Positions 34,828 to 42,568 of a stretch of 64,000 bases of DNA are shown here, piece after piece. The number at the start of each line of letters is the position of its first letter. The first letter of the stretch is position 1. Below the pieces are notes generated by a model. That model saw nothing but the letters and a program-made list of their open reading frames with translations. It did no database searches and was not told the origin of the DNA. The position numbers were made by a program, and so were the translations under genes. The DNA is from Niastella koreensis GR20-10 (GTDB lineage: Bacteria > Bacteroidota > Bacteroidia > Chitinophagales > Chitinophagaceae), in NCBI RefSeq assembly GCF_000246855.1, contig NC_016609.1, positions 3,286,001-3,350,000 on the forward strand. Direction: 5' to 3'.

Positions 34828-37800
34828 ATGACTTTTCAAAAGACATTTCTCTTTGTTGTCATGGGCTTCCTTTTCCTTTTTACCTGCTGTACTCAACAAA
34901 GGTATGGGAAACAGGAAGCCCACCCCTTATTCACGCTATTACCAACCGACAGCACGCATGTTACATTCAGTAATACATTAACGGAAGGATTAAACACCAA
35001 TGTGTTGATGTATGAATATTTTTATAACGGCGGCGGAGTAGCAACAGGTGATGTGAATGGGGATGGATTGACAGATATTTATTTCACTGCCAATATGGGT
35101 GACAACCAGCTTTACCTGAATAAAGGGGCCATGCATTTTGAGGATATTACGCAGGCGGCAGGTGTTGGTGGCAGGCCTGGTCCCTGGAAAACAGGTGTTA
35201 CCATGGCTGATGTAAACGGCGATGGACTGCTGGATATTTACCTGTGTTACTCCGGGAAACTACGGGGTGAAAAAAGGATCAACCAATTGTTCATCAATAC
35301 CGGTAACGATAAACAAGGTTATCCTCATTTTAGTGAACAGGCGCAGCAATATGGCCTGGCCGATTCAGGGTATAGCACGCAGGCTTATTTTTTCGATGCT
35401 GATCGCGATGGCGATCTGGATTGTTTTTTATTGAACCATAATCCCAATTCATTACCCGTGCTGGATGAAGCCAGTACCGCCGCCATCCTGAAAAAAGAGG
35501 ACCCGGCTATTGGCGTTAGATTATTGCGAAATAACAAAAACTGCTTTACCGATATAACGCATCAGGCCGGAATCAGCAGTTCGGCCTTAACATATGGCTT
35601 AGGCGCCGGCATTGCAGACATAAACGGGGATGGCTGGCCTGATATTTATATCTCGAACGACTATGCGGTGCCCGATTACCTGTACATCAACAATCATGAT
35701 GGCACGTTCACCGATCAATTGCAAAGCTGCCTGGGGCACAACAGCCAGTTTTCTATGGGCAACGACATTGCCGACATTAATAACGATGGGCTGCCTGATA
35801 TTTATACCCTGGATATGTTGCCCGAAGACAATCACCGGCAGAAGTTATTGTTTGCGCCGGATAACTATGAAAAGTTTGACCTGAACCTGCGATCTGGTTT
35901 CTACTATCAGTACATGCGAAATATGTTGCAGTTGAATATTGGCCGCCCCCTCCCGGCCTCCTCCGCCAGTTGGCGGAGAGGAGGTTTCTCCCTCCCGACA
36001 AGTCGGGAGGGACGGGGGGAGGCCTTCAGCGAAATCGGTCAGCTGGCAGGTATATCCAATACCGACTGGAGCTGGGCGCCCCTGCTGGCAGATTATAACA
36101 ATGATGGCTGGAAGGACCTGATGGTGACCAATGGCTATCTGCGCGATTATACCAATCTTGACTTCATCAAGTACATGAACGATTATGTGCAAAGCAAGGG
36201 CCGTTTGCAGCGCGAAGATGTGTTGCAACTCGTTCATCAGATCCCATCTTCCAATGTGGTGAATTACCTGTTTGCCAATAATAAGAACTGTACCTTCTCC
36301 AATGTATCGGCGCAATGGGGATTTAACAGTCCGTCCAACAGCAATGGCGCAGCCTATGCCGATCTGGACAATGATGGCGATCTTGATTTAGTGATCAACA
36401 ATATCAACCAACCGGCTTTTATTTATCGCAATGAAGCACGTCAGCAAAACAGTTCTCATTATTTACAGGTTCAGTTGCATGGCTTGCCCGGTAATACCCA
36501 GGGCATTGGAGCGAAAGTTTTTCTTTATAGTAAAACCGGGCATCAATACCTGGAACAAATGCCCACGCGGGGATATCTGTCAACCGTTTCTTCAACTTTA
36601 CATTTTGGGTTGGGTGCGCAAACAATTATTGATTCCTTACAAATTACCTGGACAAGCGGCAAACAACAGGTAATAAGAGCCGTTAAAGCCGATCAACTTT
36701 TAGTGTTGGATGAAAAGCAAGCTACACAAGTCTTTAAAGCAACACCAGTCTCTCCTCCCCTGTTTACTGCCGTTCATTCACCATTGCCATTTCAATCGCG
36801 GGCAAATACGATCAACGATTTCAAACGGCAACCTTTGTTGGTATGTCCCCTGTCGTTCAATGGCCCCTGCCTGGTAAAAGGCGATGTGAATGGTGATGGG
36901 CTCGACGACATTTACGCCGGCGGGGGCAGTGGCCAGGCTGCCGTATTGTATTTGCAACAGAAAGATGGCCGGTTCCTGCCCAGGAAAGTACCTGCTTTTG
37001 AGCTGGACGCGGCCTGTGAAGATGCAGATGCTGTTATCGTTGATGTGAATGGTGATGGATACAACGATATCTACGTAGCCAGTGGCGGGTATCATAATTA
37101 CCAGCCAAATGATCCGTTGCTGCAGGACCGGTTATACCTTAATGATGGTAAAGGCAATTTCACCAAAAGCCCCCATGCACTGCCAGCCATGAAAGTTAGC
37201 AAAAGTTGTGTGCGGGTAAATGACTTTAATAACGATGGTAACCCCGATCTGTTTATTGGCGGCCGCGTAATTCCCGGTCGTTATCCGGAAACACCGGAAA
37301 GCTTTCTACTCATTAATGATGGCAAAGGCCATTTTACCAATCAGATCGCCAACATAGCGCCATCGCTGGCAAAGGCCGGGATGATTACTGACGCTCTCTG
37401 GATAGACCTGAACAATGATGCGCAAAAGGACCTGGTAGTGGTTGGCGAATGGATGCCGGTAACCGTATTCATCAGCGTTAATCACCAATTGCAGGACCAA
37501 ACAAAGAACTATTTCAGCACACCCTATTGTGGCTGGTGGAATAAAATAGCTGCCGGTGATTTTAATAAAGATGGCAAACCTGACCTGGTGATTGGCAACC
37601 TGGGATTGAATACCCAATGCCGGGTCAACAACGCAGCACCTGCCGACCTGTATTACAAAGACTTTGACGACAATGGCGCCATCGATCCCCTGTTTTGTTT
37701 TTACATTCAGGGCAAGTCATATCCTTATTGTACCCGCGATGAATTGCTGGATCAGATAAGCATGATGCGTACTCGCTTTACGGATTATAAAAGTTATGCA

Positions 37801-38226
37801 GATGCTACTATGCAGGAGATCTTTACCGCGGAAGAATTGAAAGGCGTGAACCGTTTACAGGCCAATTACCTGCAAACAGCTTTGTTTGAAAGCAGCCCCA
37901 ATGGCAAATACCAATTACACGCATTGCCTGTGCAGGCCCAGTTTGCACCTGTATTTACGATCACCCCGCTGGATTATAACAATGATGGCAATGAAGACCT
38001 TTTGTTATGTGGTAATATGAACCGGGCCCGGTTACGCCCCGGTAAATACGATGCCAATTATGGTGTGCTGTTACAGAACGACGGCAAGGGCGGGTTTACT
38101 TATCTAGATCAGCAGCGATCGGGTTTTTATTTGAAAGGCGATGTTCGCAGCGTGCTTTCCATCAATAACCTGTTATTATTCGGCATCAACCAGCAAGCCC
38201 TGCAAGCCTATGAAAAAAATAAATAA
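34828..38226 (+). CDS. Large FG-GAP/VCBS-repeat lipoprotein with ASPIC/UnbV domain
   Basis: This 1132-residue protein has a lipoprotein signal (FTCC, about residue 20). Many FG-GAP/VCBS repeats carry calcium-type DxNGDGxxD loops (DVNGDGLTD, DINGDGWPD, DLDNDGDLD, DFNNDGNPD). An ASPIC/UnbV module (GIGAKVFLYSKTG ... LHFGLGAQ) lies near residues 560-610, followed by a second propeller set. It probably forms calcium-dependent beta-propellers on the cell surface. It starts at the base after the SusD stop and overlaps the haloperoxidase-like gene by 17 bp. Residues of about 372-399 are encoded by a GC-rich palindromic repeat that appears to have inserted in frame. Confidence 0.9.
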   Translation: MTFQKTFLFVVMGFLFLFTCCTQQRYGKQEAHPLFTLLPTDSTHVTFSNTLTEGLNTNVLMYEYFYNGGGVATGDVNGDGLTDIYFTANMGDNQLYLNKGAMHFEDITQAAGVGGRPGPWKTGVTMADVNGDGLLDIYLCYSGKLRGEKRINQLFINTGNDKQGYPHFSEQAQQYGLADSGYSTQAYFFDADRDGDLDCFLLNHNPNSLPVLDEASTAAILKKEDPAIGVRLLRNNKNCFTDITHQAGISSSALTYGLGAGIADINGDGWPDIYISNDYAVPDYLYINNHDGTFTDQLQSCLGHNSQFSMGNDIADINNDGLPDIYTLDMLPEDNHRQKLLFAPDNYEKFDLNLRSGFYYQYMRNMLQLNIGRPLPASSASWRRGGFSLPTSREGRGEAFSEIGQLAGISNTDWSWAPLLADYNNDGWKDLMVTNGYLRDYTNLDFIKYMNDYVQSKGRLQREDVLQLVHQIPSSNVVNYLFANNKNCTFSNVSAQWGFNSPSNSNGAAYADLDNDGDLDLVINNINQPAFIYRNEARQQNSSHYLQVQLHGLPGNTQGIGAKVFLYSKTGHQYLEQMPTRGYLSTVSSTLHFGLGAQTIIDSLQITWTSGKQQVIRAVKADQLLVLDEKQATQVFKATPVSPPLFTAVHSPLPFQSRANTINDFKRQPLLVCPLSFNGPCLVKGDVNGDGLDDIYAGGGSGQAAVLYLQQKDGRFLPRKVPAFELDAACEDADAVIVDVNGDGYNDIYVASGGYHNYQPNDPLLQDRLYLNDGKGNFTKSPHALPAMKVSKSCVRVNDFNNDGNPDLFIGGRVIPGRYPETPESFLLINDGKGHFTNQIANIAPSLAKAGMITDALWIDLNNDAQKDLVVVGEWMPVTVFISVNHQLQDQTKNYFSTPYCGWWNKIAAGDFNKDGKPDLVIGNLGLNTQCRVNNAAPADLYYKDFDDNGAIDPLFCFYIQGKSYPYCTRDELLDQISMMRTRFTDYKSYADATMQEIFTAEELKGVNRLQANYLQTALFESSPNGKYQLHALPVQAQFAPVFTITPLDYNNDGNEDLLLCGNMNRARLRPGKYDANYGVLLQNDGKGGFTYLDQQRSGFYLKGDVRSVLSINNLLLFGINQQALQAYEKNK
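35941..36024. repeat. GC-rich palindromic element inserted in frame in the FG-GAP gene
   Basis: Two perfect hairpins lie side by side: CTCCGCCA / TGGCGGAG (35961-35968 with 35971-35978) and CCCTCCCGAC / GTCGGGAGGG (35990-35999 with 36002-36011). The GC-rich flanks GGCC...CCCTCCC and GGGACGGGGGG...GGCC can also pair. The local composition (nearly all G+C) and the low-complexity peptide it encodes differ sharply from the surrounding gene. The CCCGAC..GTCGGG core recurs outside genes at 44965-44980. Confidence 0.75.
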
Positions 38227-39556
38227 AACCATTTACCTTATAACTATCCTCGTGATGGAACTGAGCGGCTGCACCACGCATCCACCCCGACAAGCCGGGA
38301 CAGAGAAACAACCACCCGTCCTCACAACGCCGGTTATTGGCCAGGTGCTTACCCAAATGACGGAAGTAATGATCCACGATATTACCAATCCACCCCTGGC
38401 TGCCCGCTTTTTTTCGTATGCCTGTTTGGCCGGTTATGAAGTGGTGGCGCAAAATAACCTGGCATTCAAAAGCATGCATGGCATGTTAAAAGATTATCCT
38501 GCGCTTAAGAAACCAGATACCATTCAACCATACGATGTACATTTAAGTGCAGTACTGGCCATGTTACAAACTGCACAAATAATGCAGCCTTCGGGAAAGT
38601 TGTTAGCTGCCTACGAACAGCAATTACTGGACAGCTGTCGCCGGCGTGGCTATGATGAGACCATCATAAATAATTCAAAACGGTATGCCGTAGCGGTTAG
38701 TAAGAGAATACTGGCTTATGCCAAAGCCGATCGTTACAATTTGATCAGTAATTACCCCCGGTATACGCCAATTAACAGAGAAGGCTGCTGGTATCCTACT
38801 CCGCCCGCTTTTTTACCAGCCGTGGAACCATATTTCAACACCGTGCGTACATTGGCGTTGGACTCCTGCACGCAATTTCCCGCACCACCACCGGTGGCAT
38901 TTTCAACCGGGAAAAAGACTGCGTTTTACAGGTTATTGTTTGCAAATTATACCGAAGGAAAACAGGTGCCGGCAGAACACCGCATCATTGCCGCCTTTTG
39001 GGATTGTAACCCGTTTGCCATCCAGGACGATGGGCATTTGATCTTAAGCAGAAAGAAAATCTCACCGGGCGCCCACTGGCTGGGTATCACGGGTATTGCC
39101 TGTGAAAAAGCCGGTAAACATTTTGAAGAAGCCATGCAGATCTATACCAATGTGGCAGTAGGATTACTGGATGCTTTTATCTGTTGCTGGAATGAAAAAT
39201 ACCGCAGTAACCGCATCCGCCCCGAAACAGCCATTCGCAAATACATAGATCCGCAATGGGTACCGGTGCTGCAAACACCTCCATTTCCCGAATACCTGAG
39301 CGGACATTCGGTTATCTCAGCCTGTTCGGCCACTATTCTAACCCATTTTTTTGGCAACAACTTTTCTTATACCGACAGCGTGGAAGTAGCCTATGGCTTA
39401 GCGCCACGCTCATTTACCTCTTTTGAACAGGCTGCGCAGGAAGCAGCCATCAGCCGGTTTTACGGCGGCATTCATTTTATGGATGCGATCAATAACGGAT
39501 TGGTAATTGGAGGAAAAGTAGGTGATGTGGTAATTAAGAAGATGAGTGGTGAATGA
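38210..39556 (+). CDS. Vanadium-dependent haloperoxidase/PAP2-superfamily lipoprotein
   Basis: Starting at ATG 38210 the protein has 448 residues and a lipoprotein signal ending in ELSGC (Cys21). The acid-phosphatase/vanadium-haloperoxidase active-site motifs are all visible: Lys330 and Arg337-Pro (EKYRSNRIRP), SGH (364-366), and Arg416 with His422 in SRFYGGIHF. Vanadium haloperoxidases oxidise halides with peroxide; relatives are phosphatases. Which activity applies cannot be told from sequence. It overlaps the FG-GAP gene by 17 bp and is the last gene of the SusC/SusD run. A location on the outer membrane or in the periplasm is inferred. Confidence 0.85.
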   Translation: MKKINKTIYLITILVMELSGCTTHPPRQAGTEKQPPVLTTPVIGQVLTQMTEVMIHDITNPPLAARFFSYACLAGYEVVAQNNLAFKSMHGMLKDYPALKKPDTIQPYDVHLSAVLAMLQTAQIMQPSGKLLAAYEQQLLDSCRRRGYDETIINNSKRYAVAVSKRILAYAKADRYNLISNYPRYTPINREGCWYPTPPAFLPAVEPYFNTVRTLALDSCTQFPAPPPVAFSTGKKTAFYRLLFANYTEGKQVPAEHRIIAAFWDCNPFAIQDDGHLILSRKKISPGAHWLGITGIACEKAGKHFEEAMQIYTNVAVGLLDAFICCWNEKYRSNRIRPETAIRKYIDPQWVPVLQTPPFPEYLSGHSVISACSATILTHFFGNNFSYTDSVEVAYGLAPRSFTSFEQAAQEAAISRFYGGIHFMDAINNGLVIGGKVGDVVIKKMSGE

Positions 39557-39558
39557 AT

Positions 39559-39625
39559 GTTACAAGTTGCAGGTTACAGGCAATACAGCAGATATTTAAA
39601 GCCTTGTAACCTGAAACCTGTAACA
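39559..39625. repeat. Palindromic intergenic repeat, GTTACAGG family, copy 3
   Basis: The left arm (39559-39581) and the right arm (39601-39625) are near-perfect complements built of GTTACA, GGTT and TTTCAGG words, with a 19-nt loop. It separates the haloperoxidase-like gene from the convergent YhcH-like gene. Confidence 0.75.
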
Positions 39626-39636
39626 GTTGCTTATAA

Positions 39637-40092
39637 TTACTGAACTGCCACCTTAATCACCACTTTCTTTACATACGCAGGAGCATCAATCTTAATATTC
39701 GGCATATGCAGATCGTGCGGAAAGAAAACAGCAAACATGCCTTGCTGTAATACGGAAAAGAAAGATGGTTTTTCACCCCACAGCATAAAATCTTTTTCGT
39801 TGTCGTAAGCCTGGGAGGGCGTTTGTGTTTTCAGAAAATCATGACCAATGCGCTCGGCGCCTGCAACGATGTATTGAATATCTATATACTTTTTATGTGA
39901 TTCCATTTGCTCGTTGTCGGGACTTACGGTATCGTACTCATTCACGATGGCGAACAGGTTCTGGCCATCCAGTTCATACTTTCCTTTTTCTACCTTTGAA
40001 AAATCGGTCTGGCTCAAATACTCAAAAGCTTTCGTAAACAAAGGGCCCTGGTTGTAATATAACTGCGCGTTTGACAGCAAATCGAGAATCAT
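39637..40092 (-). CDS. YhcH/YjgK/YiaL family protein
   Basis: This 151-residue cytosolic beta-sandwich protein of the YhcH/EbgC family shows the hallmark segments HKKYIDIQYIVAGAERIG and AVFFPHDLHMPNI, which hold the conserved His/Asp/Glu metal-binding set. Family members occur with sialic-acid, arabinose and other sugar operons; biochemical roles are mostly unproven. It is transcribed towards the convergent haloperoxidase gene and preceded by a palindrome (40136-40219). Its relation to the porin gene upstream is only by neighbourhood. Confidence 0.85.
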   Translation of the reverse strand: MILDLLSNAQLYYNQGPLFTKAFEYLSQTDFSKVEKGKYELDGQNLFAIVNEYDTVSPDNEQMESHKKYIDIQYIVAGAERIGHDFLKTQTPSQAYDNEKDFMLWGEKPSFFSVLQQGMFAVFFPHDLHMPNIKIDAPAYVKKVVIKVAVQ

Positions 40093-40135
40093 CTGGTAAA
40101 ATTATTTTATTAAAATGAGGCAGCAAGATAAGGAA

Positions 40136-40219
40136 AAGTGAGTAGTGAGTGAGTTTACTATTATTCAGACATCCGGAATAGTCGCGGGCCAACTCACTAC
40201 TCACTACTTACTACTCACT
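40136..40219. repeat. Palindrome of GAGTAGTGAGTAG-type words
   Basis: The left arm (40136-40155, AGTGAGTAGTGAGTGAGTT) and right arm (40190-40219, words ACTCACTACTCACTAC) are complementary with some register slip and enclose about 34 nt. It lies between two minus-strand genes. Confidence 0.65.
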
Positions 40220-41588
40220 AAAAGAATATCTGGTATTGCAAAACCACGCAATTCTTACGCGGGCCTTTCTCTATAACATTTGCAACCTGCTCGTAGGTGG
40301 GCCGGTTCTGCCAGTCGAGCGTGAACTTTGATTTATGTCCATTCAACAGGCAATTGATGCCGGCATTGTAAATATTCATTCGCTTACCTGCCAGCCGGTC
40401 GAATTTGGCGCTGGTGAAAGACGCATACGGCATAAAGCGGCTTTTGCTGTTTAAAAACTTCTCGGGGAACAGATAGCCTACCTGCGAATAAATTACCTGG
40501 CCAGTGCCAAACATGGGATAGGTATTGCCATAGGTTGGCCCCTGTGCGGGAATGGTGTTATTCCCCAGGGTACCATTGGCCGGGTTCATGGAACCGTTAT
40601 AGCGCATATAATTGGTGCCGTAATTGGTGTTGAAAAAACCGGCGTAAGCAGAGATCGCATCCTGTTTACTGCTCAACGGCATGTCGAGGAAACTTTCCAC
40701 TGCAAAATGTTTCATGTCCTGGTAACTGGTATCAATACCATTTTCTGCCTGCTTCCACATGGCGTCCTGCTGAAAGATACCGCCCACCGCAATATTGAAG
40801 ATCTTTTTCTTACCTAAATAGGTGCCCGTCATATAAGGCGTGGTGTGGTTCTCGTGGTCGAAGAACTGGTAAATAATATAGGCCTGAGGTTGTAATTGAT
40901 GGCCTAAGCCGGCAAAGTTGGCGTTCCGGTTAAATTGGTAAGGCGATCCGGAAGACGTAATGGGAAACGGATCACTAAGGATAAACCGGTAATCGAATTT
41001 ACCCACCTGCCCTCTTGCATATACGCTCAGCTTGCGGCTGAATTCATCAGTTTGGTCAACGGTACTCTGGGCAAATACGGGTACATCCATGGTCATGATG
41101 GTACTAACGCTGGGTTGCGAAAACCGCGACAGACCATTGGCAATGGTAAGGCCACCGCCTATTTTTAACTGATTGCCTTTGGATACTTTGTATTCGCATA
41201 AGGCGTCATGAAAAAAAGCCGCCCATTTCCGGTTGGAGCCGGTATTGAACTGGCTGTTGAAATTGTTCATCCCAAACTGGAAATAAATAAAAACGTTATC
41301 GGTAAGCTGGCCATACGCCTGAAAGCGGGTACGGCGCAAACCAATATCAACCGTATTATCCTTTGGCGTGCCTTCCACCAAAGTATACGGGTTGCTTTCG
41401 TTAAACCTCACCCACGTTTGGTTCATTACCGTAAATTGAAAATAATGACTGCCGTTAGCGTTCAGGTTAATCTTTAACGCGTCTTTTTCAGGCGGCGGAG
41501 GCTGCGCGGGTGTCGCTGCTCCCTGTTCCACCTGTGCCTGGGTAAACACCGATAAGAATAGCAGAAATACAATAGATACTGATCTCAT
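40218..41588 (-). CDS. Outer-membrane porin-like beta-barrel protein
   Basis: This 456-residue protein has a signal peptide (1-18, ending TQAQ), a Pro-rich linker (PAQPPPPEKD) and alternating aromatic/hydrophobic strands to a C-terminal QYQIFF. The terminal aromatic is typical of outer-membrane barrels. Strand patterns such as GLRRTRFQAYGQLTDNVFIYFQFGMN resemble phosphate-selective porin (OprO/OprP-like) proteins of Bacteroidota. No substrate can be inferred. The stop is immediately next to a palindrome whose arm overlaps the last bases. Confidence 0.75.
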   Translation of the reverse strand: MRSVSIVFLLFLSVFTQAQVEQGAATPAQPPPPEKDALKINLNANGSHYFQFTVMNQTWVRFNESNPYTLVEGTPKDNTVDIGLRRTRFQAYGQLTDNVFIYFQFGMNNFNSQFNTGSNRKWAAFFHDALCEYKVSKGNQLKIGGGLTIANGLSRFSQPSVSTIMTMDVPVFAQSTVDQTDEFSRKLSVYARGQVGKFDYRFILSDPFPITSSGSPYQFNRNANFAGLGHQLQPQAYIIYQFFDHENHTTPYMTGTYLGKKKIFNIAVGGIFQQDAMWKQAENGIDTSYQDMKHFAVESFLDMPLSSKQDAISAYAGFFNTNYGTNYMRYNGSMNPANGTLGNNTIPAQGPTYGNTYPMFGTGQVIYSQVGYLFPEKFLNSKSRFMPYASFTSAKFDRLAGKRMNIYNAGINCLLNGHKSKFTLDWQNRPTYEQVANVIEKGPRKNCVVLQYQIFF

Positions 41589-41818
41589 GGTCGTCTCTTT
41601 AGATTTTTTTTAGGACAGCGAATATAGCAACAGGATTCTATTCCGGCTATCCGAAAACATTAAAAGACGTTAAGAATCAGTATTATCAGGAATGATTAAT
41701 GGAGGAGAGCTTTTTCATGAATGACAAACAATCGAGCTGCCCAATACAGACCTGGGCATGGTCACTAAATGGCGCAATCGCAAGAGGCGAAACAAATGTA
41801 ACTAATATTTTTTGTAGA

Positions 41819-42346
41819 TCATAATTTATTGATCTCAGTCATTTCTACCATTTCCCCGTTGCGAAAACCAACATTCAGGAAGCTGGTCTTGTCCTCCATA
41901 TGAATAATATAGGTCAGGGGTTTCATAGGTAGTGCAATTTCTTCCACCAGCATTATGCTGTAGTCGTAGTAAACTGTTTTTACCGCACTGCGTACTTCCC
42001 GGTCAAGAACGGTCTCATCGTACTGGCGCATGGAGTTGAGCCAATTGCCTCTTTTATTATATGTAATCAGGTACAGCACGCCGTCCTGGATAAAACGCGC
42101 CCGGTATCCATCCGGCACTTTATACCAGCTTTCATTATCAACATACTGCCAGCTGTTTTTAAAACTTCTGACTGCTTTGATGGGAATATCCCGAAAGGTG
42201 GCCATGCTATTGGGCAATGCATCTGCTCTTTGGAAAGCTTTGTTATTTTCCAGGTCCTGCTCTTTAACATCGGGTTGTGCATGTACCGCAACATGCACCA
42301 GGCATAACGCACAAAATAGCGTTAGCAGTAAAAACGATCTTTTCAT
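41819..42346 (-). CDS. Hypothetical secreted protein, PepSY-like in appearance
   Basis: This 175-residue protein has a clear signal peptide (1-23, ending VHAQ). The mature part has the cadence of the secreted PepSY-like (DUF2874) family: SFKNSWQYVDNESWYKVPDGYRA, then YLITYNKRGNWLNSM, then a strand with YDYSIMLVEEI. Such proteins are small periplasmic proteins of unknown function. It is a single gene between the porin and GH3 genes, and the family call is tentative. Confidence 0.6.
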   Translation of the reverse strand: MKRSFLLLTLFCALCLVHVAVHAQPDVKEQDLENNKAFQRADALPNSMATFRDIPIKAVRSFKNSWQYVDNESWYKVPDGYRARFIQDGVLYLITYNKRGNWLNSMRQYDETVLDREVRSAVKTVYYDYSIMLVEEIALPMKPLTYIIHMEDKTSFLNVGFRNGEMVEMTEINKL

Positions 42347-42513
42347 GTTTTTAAAGTATTTAACGGCAGCACCCGATAGAAGCTTAATTACATATGGAGC
42401 GGTAGGATGATCTCAAAAAGAGACCGGAAAGAATGGTTGGTATAGCTAAGAGGACTGATATACCAAATATAAACGAATAATCTGGTTGTTTTATTATTTA
42501 ACCGTTACGCATA

Positions 42514-42548
42514 TAAAAAAACCTGTGCCGGTTAAGCCAGCACAGGTT
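42514..42548 (-). terminator. Terminator of the GH3 gene
   Basis: On the minus strand AACCTGTGC / GCACAGGTT forms a stem (42520-42528 with 42540-42548), followed by a T-run (AAAAAAA on plus, 42514-42520). It lies 20 bp past the GH3 stop. Confidence 0.8.
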
Positions 42549-42568
42549 CTTGTTTCTTAAAGTTATAC

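Noticed and set aside
34165-34923. 252-codon minus-strand frame opposite the third susD
   Set aside because: Antisense shadow of a strongly supported gene, with no recognisable domain.
35599-36315. Minus-strand frames opposite the FG-GAP gene
   Set aside because: Repeated Asp/Asn/Gly codons of calcium loops produce long Ile/Val-rich antisense frames. No independent evidence for genes.
40136-40219. Repeats at 40136-40219 considered as a CRISPR fragment
   Set aside because: The words face each other as an inverted repeat, with no regular spacer length and no cas gene nearby.
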